Program-made: the position numbers and the translations under genes | In this document: piece by piece, positions 7,387 to 15,369 of the stretch | Layout: each line of letters starts with the position of its first letter | Position numbering within the stretch: position 1 is the stretch's first letter | The notes under the pieces: generated by a model | What the model was told of the DNA's origin: nothing | Seen by the model: only the letters and a program-made list of their open reading frames with translations | The model's database searches: none | Assembly: GCA_034926415.1 (NCBI GenBank) | Contig: JAYFRC010000034.1 | Coordinates: 7,432 to 71,431 of the forward strand | Reading direction: 5' to 3' | DNA: 64,000 bases | DNA from: JAYFRC01 sp034926415 | GTDB lineage: Bacteria; Bacillota; Clostridia; Oscillospirales; Oscillospiraceae

Positions 7387-8382
7387 TCAGTCCTGCTTGA
7401 AGCCCATGCTGTAAGCGGGCATATCAACGAGCTTTTTAAGTTCATCGTCGAGTTTCATTACTGTCAGCGTCACGCCCATCATTTCAAGCGACGTGAAGTA
7501 GTTGCCTACATAGGCTTTGTGAATGCGTATCCCGGCAGCGGAAATTATTTTCTCTATCTCATTATAAAGCACATACTGCTCCATCACCGGCGTTGCACCG
7601 AGACCGGAAACCAGCACCACGACCTCGTCTCCGGCCGCGAACGGATAATCCGGAAGAACTATGTCGGTCATACGCTTCGCTATGCCGGCCGCGCTCTCAA
7701 GCGGGCAGACTTCGACTCCGGGTTCGCCGTGATGCCCGATTCCTACCTCCATTGTTCCTTCCTGTATCTCAAAGTTCGGATGGCCGACGGCCGGAAGCGT
7801 GCACGGCGTCAGCCCGATTCCGACGCTGCGCGTAGAATCTATGGCTTTCTGAGCCGCCCGTATGACCTCGTCGAGCGGCGCTCCCGTCGAAGCCATGGCC
7901 CCGCCGCACTTCCACATCAGCACCTCGCCCGCGACGCCGCGGCGCTTTCCGCTCTGATCCTTCGGCGCGGACGCGACGTCGTCGTTTGCGACGACGGTTT
8001 TTACCGTCACGCCCTGCTTCGCGGCCATTTTGACCGCCATCTTTACGTTCATATTGTCGCCCGAGTAATTTCCATACAGGCACGCGACGCCGTTTCCGCT
8101 GTCGGCGGCCTTGAACGCGTCCGCAAAGGCCATCGCTGTTGGCGAAGAGAATATCTCGCCGACTGTGACGGCGTCGCAGAGATTCTTTCCGCAGTAGCCG
8201 ACAAACGCGGGCTTATGCCCGGACCCGCCTCCCGTAACTATTCCCACGCGGTTTTTCGTCGGGAACACGGACTTTACAACTCTCGGGTTGGAAGTCTTTT
8301 CCACCATATCAGGGTGAGCTTTCAAAAAGCCCTCAAGCATCTCATCCACGATATTGTCCGGATCATTCATTATCCTCTGCAC
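7387..8382 (-). CDS. DhaK-family kinase subunit (substrate-binding), copy 1
   Basis: A 331-residue DhaK domain. It has the GGGSGHKP loop (near residue 50; most relatives, including the second copy here, read HEP) and the histidine that binds the ketose covalently, in IGHHGEPGVE (near residue 213). I chose GTG 8382: AAGGAAG lies 6 bases upstream, and the product then aligns with the second copy at 14283 through the NDP motif. ATG 8370 has an over-short ribosome site. First gene of its operon, divergent from the sugar transporter genes. Likely phosphorylates a short ketose; which one is not shown by sequence. Confidence 0.85.
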   Translation of the reverse strand: MQRIMNDPDNIVDEMLEGFLKAHPDMVEKTSNPRVVKSVFPTKNRVGIVTGGGSGHKPAFVGYCGKNLCDAVTVGEIFSSPTAMAFADAFKAADSGNGVACLYGNYSGDNMNVKMAVKMAAKQGVTVKTVVANDDVASAPKDQSGKRRGVAGEVLMWKCGGAMASTGAPLDEVIRAAQKAIDSTRSVGIGLTPCTLPAVGHPNFEIQEGTMEVGIGHHGEPGVEVCPLESAAGIAKRMTDIVLPDYPFAAGDEVVVLVSGLGATPVMEQYVLYNEIEKIISAAGIRIHKAYVGNYFTSLEMMGVTLTVMKLDDELKKLVDMPAYSMGFKQD

Positions 8383-8519
8383 AACAATCTTCCTTTCATA
8401 TCTAAGCGTTTTTCGCTGCAAACGCGATACATTATTTAATTATAACTCTATATTACGGCCGCGGCACTGGGCGCCCTCAGCCTCCGAAATTTGGAAATAT
8501 GCACAAAAGTCACAAATAT

Positions 8520-8548
8520 ATTTAATAATGCCAGAGTTCAATTGTCAA
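8520..8548 (-). promoter_or_regulatory. Promoter of the minus-strand dhaK-dhaL-rpiB-isomerase operon
   Basis: TTGACA (8543-8548) and TTAAAT (8520-8525) with 17-base spacing on the minus strand, about 140 bases before the GTG. The divergent gap 8383-9025 (643 bases) contains no gene I can support; it holds this promoter, a rightward one, and one hairpin. Confidence 0.6.
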
Positions 8549-8783
8549 GGATTAAATATAAGCGCCGTAATAAATCAGCAACCCCGCAAAAGCGCAGTCC
8601 GGCACAATTTATTTTAGGCCACGCACGGCGCAGCATTTAAATCCGTCATTTCAAACAATTGGCAAAATTTGATGGGAAATGGTCAAAAAGCAGGGCTATA
8701 TCGCCTCGTTTCCGTCACATTGAAGGCAATATAAAAGTGCGTCGCAGCGCCGTTTGAAGCCTTTTTTCCATGTCTATTTTGTC

Positions 8784-8812
8784 TTGACAGCAATATTCAA
8801 ACGTGCTACTCT
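8784..8812 (+). promoter_or_regulatory. Putative promoter of the sugar-binding protein/ABC operon
   Basis: A perfect TTGACA (8784-8789) is followed after 17 bases by TACTCT, a weak -10. Such a combination often needs an activator. No CcpA-type site was recognised. Confidence 0.4.
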
Positions 8813-8975
8813 TAGTCTAAAAGTTAAAAAAAGCGTCGCAATTAACCGTTTTTTGTTGAAATTACACAAAAATAACCGTACCTTTTGTAAAAGTTCAATG
8901 TTGCGCCTTGTAAAAGTTTCCAGCTGAGGCGCGGCCCACGGAAGAACGTTTTCCAGGTTTCCTTTTCTGTACAAT

Positions 8976-8995
8976 ACAGCGCTTCGCGCTGTTTT
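8976..8995 (+). other. Leader hairpin before the sugar-binding protein gene
   Basis: ACAGCGC-TTC-GCGCTGT followed by TTT: a 7-bp stem with a short T-run, 30 bases before the ATG at 9026. It could be a weak attenuator or an mRNA 5' stabiliser. Confidence 0.4.
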
Positions 8996-9025
8996 GTAAT
9001 AATTAAATTTGGAGGATGAGATCGA

Positions 9026-10153
9026 ATGAAGAAAATGAAGAAGTTTTTGGCATTTGCATGCGCCCTTGCAATGGTTCTCTCCCTGGCGGCCTGCGGCTCG
9101 AAGACCTCGGGCACCACTACCACTACCCCCACAGATTCCAGCAGCGACGTGAAGACGGGCTTTACCTTTGCTCTGCTCGTTCCCACTATGAACCACACCT
9201 ATTTTGAGAACGCAGTCACGTTTGCTCAGAGCGTCTGCGACACCCTCGGCTGCACCCTTACCGTTTACAACGCCGACTCCAGCGCAGATACCATGATAAA
9301 GAACGTCGAAGACGCCGTCAACTCCGGCGCCGACGCTATCATAATCGATCCTTACTATTCTTCGGGCACCAAGTGCGCCGAGGAGTGCAAGACCGCCGGT
9401 ATCCCCATGATAGCATGGGATTCCGACATCGAGGAGTTTGATCCCCAGACTACATATGATTCCTATGTCGGATTCGTCGGCCCTGACGACGAGGATGCCG
9501 GCTACAACATGGCCTGCTATCTTTTCGATCACACCACCGCTTCCGCTGACGGAACCATGTACATCGGCGTCATCCAGGGCACTCCCGGAACCGCTGTCGC
9601 TGCCAACCGTGAAAAGGGCTTCGACAAGGCTTACGACGAGTACACCGCAAAGGGCGTCAAGATAAGCGTTGTCGGCCGTGTCGACGGCGACTTCAACGCC
9701 GAGACCTCTCAGAACGTCACCGAGGACCTCGTTCAGGCTAACCCCAACATCAACGGCATCTGGGCTGCTAACGGCGGCACCGGCACCGGCGTTATGAACG
9801 CTCTTACCAACCTCGGCTACACTCCCGGCAAGGACGTCACCGTCGTTGCAATGGATATGAACCCCGAGAACGTCAAGGCTGTCCAGGACGGCACCCTCGC
9901 TTATGATATCGGCGGACACTGGCTGGTTGCCGGCGACGCTATCATCATGGCGTTCGACTATCTGAACGGCTACCAGCTCACCACTCCCAAGTGGATCATG
10001 AAGCTCCTCCCCATCACTCAGGACAACGTCCAGACCTTCTATGACGATTTCCCGAACAACGTTCCTGTCAACTTTGACATCAAGTCTGCATGCCAGGCTT
10101 ACGGCGGCAGCGCCGACTATGCTTCCTTCGACGTCAACCAGATGCTCGGCTAA
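9026..10153 (+). CDS. Ribose/galactose-type ABC transporter sugar-binding lipoprotein
   Basis: A 375-residue lipoprotein. The signal peptide ends in LAAC (cysteine 23), followed by a T/S/D-rich linker and then a type-1 periplasmic binding fold of the RbsB/Peripla_BP_4 group (SADTMIKNVEDAVNSGADAIIIDPYY, then GIPMIAWDSDIEE near residue 125, and NGIWAANGGTGTGVMNAL near 245). GGAGG lies 8 bases before the ATG. Heavy use of C-ending codons compared with its neighbours suggests high expression, usual for binding proteins. It delivers the sugar to the ATPase and permease encoded next. The ligand is probably that of the adjoining DhaKL/isomerase genes (inference). Confidence 0.9.
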   Translation: MKKMKKFLAFACALAMVLSLAACGSKTSGTTTTTPTDSSSDVKTGFTFALLVPTMNHTYFENAVTFAQSVCDTLGCTLTVYNADSSADTMIKNVEDAVNSGADAIIIDPYYSSGTKCAEECKTAGIPMIAWDSDIEEFDPQTTYDSYVGFVGPDDEDAGYNMACYLFDHTTASADGTMYIGVIQGTPGTAVAANREKGFDKAYDEYTAKGVKISVVGRVDGDFNAETSQNVTEDLVQANPNINGIWAANGGTGTGVMNALTNLGYTPGKDVTVVAMDMNPENVKAVQDGTLAYDIGGHWLVAGDAIIMAFDYLNGYQLTTPKWIMKLLPITQDNVQTFYDDFPNNVPVNFDIKSACQAYGGSADYASFDVNQMLG

Positions 10154-10204
10154 GCGTCCCATCGGCAGATAGTCGCCTTTCGCGACCTATATTTTAATCT
10201 GTAA

Positions 10205-10252
10205 CGAAGGGACCTGTTTAGAATTCAATGTAATTCTTTACAGGTCCCTTCG
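10205..10252 (+). other. Long intercistronic hairpin 1 after the binding-protein gene
   Basis: CGAAGGGACCTGT pairs with ACAGGTCCCTTCG (13 bp, perfect). Inside it AGAATT-caatgt-AATTCT forms a second perfect stem. There is no T-run, so it looks like an mRNA-stabilising or partial-termination hairpin. Confidence 0.75.
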
Positions 10253-10295
10253 CAACTAAGGTTCATCGGGCATTACGGAGCTAGCGACATCCGGC

Positions 10296-10330
10296 ACGGA
10301 CAACCGGCTGCGCTGCAGCCGGTTGTCCGT
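10296..10330 (+). other. Long intercistronic hairpin 2
   Basis: ACGGACAACCGGCTGC, a 3-base loop, and its exact reverse complement: a perfect 16-bp stem, flanked further out by GACAT and ATGTC. No T-run follows. It ends 69 bases before the ATPase gene. Confidence 0.75.
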
Positions 10331-10398
10331 ATGTCCGATATTTACAGCCTCTGCAATATGTTTTTTCGGAGAATGCGATCTCCCGATTGGAGGAAACC

Positions 10399-11880
10399 AT
10401 GATATTGAGAGCCGAGAACATCTGCAAACGGTTCGGCGCGACCCTTGCGCTTGACAAAGTGACGGCTGAATTCCGCTCCGGCGAGGTCAACGCCCTCGTC
10501 GGCGAGAACGGCGCCGGACAGTCCACGCTGCTCAAGGTCGTCGCGGCCGTTCACCATGCCGACAGCGGCACGATGACGCTGGACGGCAAGCCCTATTCGG
10601 CCGTCAACCCCACCGACGCCGCGCGTCAGGGGGTTGCGATAGTGTTTCAGGAAAGCACAATCAATCCCAGCATCTCGATAGCTGAAAACGTATTTATAGA
10701 CCGTCTTCACCGTTACAGCACGCCGCTTTTCGGAATGAACTGGAAAAAGTTAAAAAAAGACGCGCAGGGCATCCTCGACCAGATGGACGCCGGAATAGAC
10801 GTCAACGGCGACCTGCACAAGCTCGATCTCGGCAAGTGGAAGCTTATAGAGGTCGCGAGAGCTCTGTCCTATAATCCGCAGGTGCTGCTGCTGGACGAAT
10901 CGACGGCGTTCCTCAGCCTGAATGAGTCCAAGGCGTTTATCAAGTCGGTCAAGAATCTCCGCGAAAGCGGACTTGCGCTCGGTTTCGTCTCCCACCATAT
11001 GTCCGAAGTCTTCGAGCTGGCCGATTACATAACAGTCATGCGCGACGGCAAGTTTATCACCGAAATGAAGCGCGAGGACGCGACCGAAGAAAAACTTGAG
11101 GACTGCATGGTCGGTCGTCAGATAGGCGATAAAATGTACCCCGCACGCCGCGCCACTCCCGCAAGCGACGAGATACTCAAGGTCGAAAACATCTCCATTG
11201 AGGGAAAGCTCAAGGACATCAGCTTCACCCTCCACCGCGGCGAGATACTCGGTATCGGCGGGCTCAACGGCTCAGGAGGCGATTCGATACTCGACGCCAT
11301 TTACGGAGCCTGCCCCGTCGAATGCGGAAAGATTACGATGAACGGCGAAACATACCACAAGACCACGCCTGAAAAGAGCATAAAGCGCGGATTGGCGCTG
11401 CTCCCCGGCGAGCGTACGCTTGAGGGGCTGATAGTCAATTTCAGTATCGCAGACAACATCGTGATGTCGGCAGGGCCGAAAAAAGGCCCGCTGCGCGACT
11501 GGAATACCGAGGGCGAGCTCGTCACCAGGTACATCAAGGAAGTCCTGATAAAGACAAATGATCCCAAAAACGCCGCGTCCTCTCTGTCCGGAGGAAATAT
11601 GCAGAAGGTCGTCATAGGCAAGTGCCTGGCTCCCCAGCCGGAAGTCCTGCTTATGAATAACCCGACACGCGGAATAGATATCAGCGCGCGTCAGGAAATA
11701 TATTCGCTGATACGCAAGCTGGCAGACAACGGTCTCGCCATAATAATGCTGACCGAGGATATGCTCGAGCTTCTCGGCATGAGCGACCGCATTATGATAA
11801 CTCGCGATAACAAAATCAGTAAGATCTTCGATGAAAATGTCAATCTGAAAGAAGAAGACCTTATAGGTTACATTGTATAA
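10399..11880 (+). CDS. Sugar ABC transporter ATPase, RbsA-type double NBD with degenerate ATP sites
   Basis: A 493-residue two-domain ATPase of the ribose/galactose importer family. The family norm is GENGAGKST in the first Walker A; here the lysine codon is CAG, giving GENGAGQST (Q41). The first-half signature is LDLGKWKLIE rather than LSxGxxQ, while Walker B LLLDES keeps D166-E167. In the second half LSGGNMQK is normal, but Walker B reads LLMNNPTRG (N420-N421) in place of DEPTRG. Both composite sites therefore lack key residues. Start at ATG 10399 with GGAGG upstream. Length and order are otherwise normal and the frame is open, so this is not a pseudogene by frame. It may need another ATPase or work unusually slowly. 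Confidence 0.85.
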   Translation: MILRAENICKRFGATLALDKVTAEFRSGEVNALVGENGAGQSTLLKVVAAVHHADSGTMTLDGKPYSAVNPTDAARQGVAIVFQESTINPSISIAENVFIDRLHRYSTPLFGMNWKKLKKDAQGILDQMDAGIDVNGDLHKLDLGKWKLIEVARALSYNPQVLLLDESTAFLSLNESKAFIKSVKNLRESGLALGFVSHHMSEVFELADYITVMRDGKFITEMKREDATEEKLEDCMVGRQIGDKMYPARRATPASDEILKVENISIEGKLKDISFTLHRGEILGIGGLNGSGGDSILDAIYGACPVECGKITMNGETYHKTTPEKSIKRGLALLPGERTLEGLIVNFSIADNIVMSAGPKKGPLRDWNTEGELVTRYIKEVLIKTNDPKNAASSLSGGNMQKVVIGKCLAPQPEVLLMNNPTRGIDISARQEIYSLIRKLADNGLAIIMLTEDMLELLGMSDRIMITRDNKISKIFDENVNLKEEDLIGYIV

Positions 11881-11898
11881 GAAGGGAATGAAGCGCAA

Positions 11899-12873
11899 GT
11901 GAGTCCCAGGATTAAATCGGACTGTCCGCAAACAACGGACCATTCCGCCCTGATGCGTAAGCTGTTCGCACCCGCTCTGCTGGTCGCTCTTACCATCGTT
12001 TTTACGCTCTATAACGGCAACTTCCTTACACTGAGGAACCTGCTCACCATCCTTCAGCAGATGGTCGTCACGCTAATCGCCGCATACGGCATGCTTTACG
12101 TCATAGTGGAAGGCGGAATCGACCTCTCCGTCGGCTCGGTCATCGCTCTGTCAGCTATTGCCGTCGCAAACACCGTCGGCACGCTCGGCATCTTCGCCAT
12201 AATCCCGGCCATAATAGTCGGATTGCTATGCGGACTTGTAAACGGCTTGGTCTCCACATACCTAAAGGTCCCCACATTTATCGTCACCATGGCAACGCAG
12301 ACCTCCTTCCGAGGCATAATACTTATTCTGACGGGCGGAGCGCAGATAATGATAACGCGCCAGGACTTCCTGACCGTCTACGGCGGCCGCTCGATAGGAA
12401 ATGTCCCCAACAGCATAATCTTCGGCATCATAGTAACGATAATCATTTGGTACGTTTTCAAGAACTTTGCGTTCTCCCGCGAGGTGCGCGCGGTCGGCGG
12501 CTCCGAAAAGGTCGCTACGCTTGCCGGAATCAAGGTCAACTCCGTCAAGGTCAAGGCCTTTGTTCTTGCCGGCGGACTCGCGGGTCTCGCAGGATGCCTT
12601 CAGGCGGCACGTTCCTACGCCGCCACTCCGACCATGGGCGAAGGTCTTGAGATGGATATCATCGCAGCCGTCGTCCTCGGCGGCACCCCGATGTCCGGCG
12701 GTATCGGTAGCGTCATGACCACCGTGCTCGGCGCACTCATCATCGTCGTCCTTTCAAACGGCATGAATATGATGGGGCTTCCCGCCGACGTCCAGAAGGT
12801 CGCAAAGGGCGTTATGCTTATCGTCGCCGTCTGCGCCACCATCGACAGAAGACGCATCGGAATAATCAAGTAA
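11899..12873 (+). CDS. Sugar ABC transporter permease, RbsC family
   Basis: A 324-residue polytopic membrane protein of the BPD_transp_2 family with many hydrophobic segments and the conserved EGGIDLSVGSVIALS (near residue 70) and GVNALTGG-type loop, here VLGGTPMSGGIGSV (near 255). The start is GTG 11899; GAAGGG lies 12 bases upstream. A 5-codon frame ATG-AAG-CGC-AAG-TGA overlaps this GTG by its stop and could couple translation. It forms the membrane channel for the binding protein at 9026 and the ATPase at 10399. Confidence 0.88.
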   Translation: MSPRIKSDCPQTTDHSALMRKLFAPALLVALTIVFTLYNGNFLTLRNLLTILQQMVVTLIAAYGMLYVIVEGGIDLSVGSVIALSAIAVANTVGTLGIFAIIPAIIVGLLCGLVNGLVSTYLKVPTFIVTMATQTSFRGIILILTGGAQIMITRQDFLTVYGGRSIGNVPNSIIFGIIVTIIIWYVFKNFAFSREVRAVGGSEKVATLAGIKVNSVKVKAFVLAGGLAGLAGCLQAARSYAATPTMGEGLEMDIIAAVVLGGTPMSGGIGSVMTTVLGALIIVVLSNGMNMMGLPADVQKVAKGVMLIVAVCATIDRRRIGIIK

Positions 12874-12942
12874 TTTTCGCAGGTCCGGCGACGTACGCCG
12901 GAGTCCGAGGGTAAGAATTTTTTATGAAAAGGAGATAAAACT

Positions 12943-13620
12943 ATGAAACGTTCTGAGATAAACCGCAATATCGAGTGGGCTATCGACACATGCAAAAAAC
13001 TTCATTTCAACCTTCCGGCGTTCGCTTTCTGGACGCCCGAGGAATGGAAAAACCGCCGCGCGGAAACGGAACACATGGTCAGCGTCGCCCAGGGCTGGGA
13101 TGTGACCGACTACGCTACCGGAACCTTCGACAAGGTCGGCGCGGTGCTCTTCACTCTGCGCAACGGCAACATATACGACAAGACAAAGGGAACTCCGTTC
13201 TGCGAGAAAATAATCGCGATGAAGGATGGCCAGCTCCTTCCCCTGCACTTCCATTACTCCAAGACCGAGGACATTATTAACCGCTGCGGCGGCATCCTCT
13301 GCGTCACCGTCTACAATTCCAAAAAGGTCGGCGACGATTATGTGATAGACAAGGAGTCGGACGTGCATCTGCGCCTCGACGGCATACCCACCACCATTTC
13401 TGCAGGCGGAACCGTAGAGATAACGAACGGCAACAGCATTACGCTGACCCCTTATATCTATCACAAGTTCTGCGCCAAGGGCGGAGACCTGATAGTCGGC
13501 GAGGTCTCGTCCATCAACGACGACGCCAAGGACAACCATTTCGAGACCGAGCTCAATCTCACCATTGAGGAAGACGAGCCGGTTCGCCACGTTCTCTGCG
13601 GCGGCTACGTCCAGAAATAA
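12943..13620 (+). CDS. Cupin sugar isomerase, D-lyxose ketol-isomerase family
   Basis: A 225-residue single cupin protein. LPLHFHYSKTEDIINR (near residue 100) gives the metal ligands H-x-H and E of the D-lyxose isomerase (YdaE) family, and YIYHKFCAKGG (near 175) supplies the last histidine. These Mn-dependent enzymes interconvert aldoses and ketoses. AAGGAG lies 8 bases before the ATG. It is placed between the transporter and a DhaL/DhaK pair, so it probably turns the imported aldose into the ketose that those kinases phosphorylate. Lyxose itself is only one possibility. Confidence 0.8.
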   Translation: MKRSEINRNIEWAIDTCKKLHFNLPAFAFWTPEEWKNRRAETEHMVSVAQGWDVTDYATGTFDKVGAVLFTLRNGNIYDKTKGTPFCEKIIAMKDGQLLPLHFHYSKTEDIINRCGGILCVTVYNSKKVGDDYVIDKESDVHLRLDGIPTTISAGGTVEITNGNSITLTPYIYHKFCAKGGDLIVGEVSSINDDAKDNHFETELNLTIEEDEPVRHVLCGGYVQK

Positions 13621-13644
13621 TCCACCGTATATCGGGAGAATGAT

Positions 13645-14286
13645 ATGAATACTCTTAATTGCGTTCAGGTGCGGGAAATGCTGCTTCACACCGCGGCGAA
13701 GATAATCGACAGCAAACCGTATCTCACTGAGGTCGACAGCAAAATAGGCGACGGCGACCACGGTATAGGTATGAGCCGCGGCATGGAAAAGGCAACCGAA
13801 AAGCTCAACTCGCTCACAGAGGCGACCGACGTCTATCAGCTCTTCAGCGAGATGGGAAAGACTCTGCTCATGTCCATGGGCGGAGCGTCAGGCGTCATCT
13901 TCGGTACGATGTTTATGGGCGGAGCAAAGGGCAAGACTCCCACGGCCGAGATAAGCGCCGCTGATTTCACAGCCATGATGAACGACAGCCTCAACGCTAT
14001 AATCGCAAGAGGCGGCGCGCACGTCGGCGACAAGACGATGATAGATGCGCTCTCGCCCGCAGTCGACGCGCTGAAGGCTAACGCTGAAGGCGGCTACGCC
14101 GTCATGCTTCACGAGGCCGAGAAAGCCGCGCGCTCCGGTATGGAAAATACCAAAAATTTCCAGGCGAAATTCGGCAGGGCCAAATCGCTGATGGAGCGCT
14201 CCATAGGCTATCAGGATGCGGGCGCCACCTCGGTATGGCTCATATTTCAGGCCATGAGCGAATATGTCGAGGGGGCGGAGAAGTGA
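13645..14286 (+). CDS. DhaL-family kinase subunit, copy 2
   Basis: A 213-residue DhaL protein with the Mg-ADP site SKIGDGDHGIGM (near residue 36), glycine loop GGASGVIFGT and the DAGATS segment near the end. Compared with copy 1 (6727) the fold is the same but many residues differ, so this is not a recent duplicate. A weak GGGAG precedes the ATG. Its TGA overlaps the GTG of the next gene, as expected for a kinase pair made in equal amounts. Here dhaL comes before dhaK, the opposite of copy 1. Confidence 0.87.
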   Translation: MNTLNCVQVREMLLHTAAKIIDSKPYLTEVDSKIGDGDHGIGMSRGMEKATEKLNSLTEATDVYQLFSEMGKTLLMSMGGASGVIFGTMFMGGAKGKTPTAEISAADFTAMMNDSLNAIIARGGAHVGDKTMIDALSPAVDALKANAEGGYAVMLHEAEKAARSGMENTKNFQAKFGRAKSLMERSIGYQDAGATSVWLIFQAMSEYVEGAEK

Positions 14287-15275
14287 AGAAGAAAATCATA
14301 AACGACCCTGAAAACTGCGTCAGCGAGACCGCGGAAGGCTTCCTGCTGGCTCATCCGAAGCTGTATGAAAAGGTTCCCGACGTCGCCGGGATAAAGGTGA
14401 AAAATGTCAAGGACAAGACGGCGCTCGTCATCGGAGGCGGCAGCGGACACGAGCCGATGTTCTCCTTTTTCGTGGGCGACAATCTGGCCGACGCCGCCGC
14501 TGCCGGAAACATCTTCGCCTCGCCCGACCCGGGAACCATAATGCAGACAGCCATGTCGGTCGACTCCGGCAAGGGCGTGCTGTTCGTCTACGGAAACTAC
14601 GCGGGAGACAACCTCAACTTCGATATGGCTGCCGAGCTGCTCGGCGACATGGGAGTCGAGAGCAAAACAGTCCGCGTGCGGGACGACATAGCGTCCGCCC
14701 CGAAAGACCGCGCCGATGACAGGAGAGGCATTGCGGGAGATCTGTTCGTAGTCAAGATAGCCGGAGCGGCCACAGCGTCAGGACTCACGCTCGACGAGGC
14801 ATGGCAAGTTACGGCGAAAGCCCGCGACAACACGTTCAGTATTGGCGTTGGCCTCGAGGGCGCAACTATTCCGGGAGAAAGCAAGCCGATATTCACCCTG
14901 CCCGAGGACGAGATAGAATTCGGGCTCGGCATACACGGCGAGCCCGGCGTCCACAGAATGAAGATGATGTCCGCCGACGCTATAGTCGACATGCTCGTCG
15001 AATTGCTGCTCAAGGATTCCGGCATCAAGGCCGGAGACCGCGTATGCACTTACGTCAACGGGCTCGGCTCCACCACGCTGATGGAGCTGCACATAATGAA
15101 CAGGCGGCTCGCTCAGATACTTCGGGAAAAACAGATATCCGTGTACGACATGGAGGTCAATTCCTACGTCACGACGCAGGAGATGGCCGGCGCGTCGATA
15201 ACGCTGTTCAAACTCGACGACGAGCTCCAGAAGTATTACGATATGCCCTGCGACTCCGTGTACTATAAGAAATAA
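14283..15275 (+). CDS. DhaK-family kinase subunit, copy 2
   Basis: A 330-residue DhaK domain with GGGSGHEP (near residue 50) and the substrate-binding histidine in LGIHGEPGVH (near 216). GTG 14283 overlaps the previous stop; GGGGGCGGAG sits just upstream. An in-frame ATG at 14235 lies inside the preceding gene and is rejected. Having two full DhaK/DhaL pairs in one locus suggests two different ketoses, or two stereoisomers, are phosphorylated. The VKKKIINDPENCV start resembles dihydroxyacetone kinases, so glycerone remains possible. Confidence 0.87.
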   Translation: MKKKIINDPENCVSETAEGFLLAHPKLYEKVPDVAGIKVKNVKDKTALVIGGGSGHEPMFSFFVGDNLADAAAAGNIFASPDPGTIMQTAMSVDSGKGVLFVYGNYAGDNLNFDMAAELLGDMGVESKTVRVRDDIASAPKDRADDRRGIAGDLFVVKIAGAATASGLTLDEAWQVTAKARDNTFSIGVGLEGATIPGESKPIFTLPEDEIEFGLGIHGEPGVHRMKMMSADAIVDMLVELLLKDSGIKAGDRVCTYVNGLGSTTLMELHIMNRRLAQILREKQISVYDMEVNSYVTTQEMAGASITLFKLDDELQKYYDMPCDSVYYKK

Positions 15276-15282
15276 AATTTGC

Positions 15283-15309
15283 CTCTCCCTGTCTTTACGG
15301 CAGGGAGAG
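15283..15309 (+). other. Intercistronic hairpin after dhaK copy 2
   Basis: CTCTCCCTG-N9-CAGGGAGAG, a perfect 9-bp stem without T-run: a likely mRNA processing or stability element. Confidence 0.55.
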
Positions 15310-15330
15310 CTGCGCATAACCGCGAAAGGA

Positions 15331-15359
15331 AAGGAGCGGATATTGCCGTGGCAATATCC
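15331..15359 (+). promoter_or_regulatory. Ribosome site separated from its start codon by a hairpin
   Basis: AAGGAG at 15331-15336 is 33 bases before ATG 15370, too far to be used directly. Between them GGATATTGCC-GT-GGCAATATCC (15338-15359) is a perfect palindrome. Folding it (9 bp, 4-base loop) would cut the effective distance to about 11 bases. Confidence 0.5.
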
Positions 15360-15369
15360 CTGAACGCAT

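Noticed and set aside
6895..8439. 514-codon plus-strand frame opposite the dhaL/dhaK genes
   Set aside because: Antisense to two well-supported kinase genes; composition is arginine-rich and resembles no family.
8774..10162. Long open frame antisense to the sugar-binding protein gene
   Set aside because: An effect of the strong C-ending codon bias of the true gene; low-complexity V/G/A/D composition and no ribosome site.
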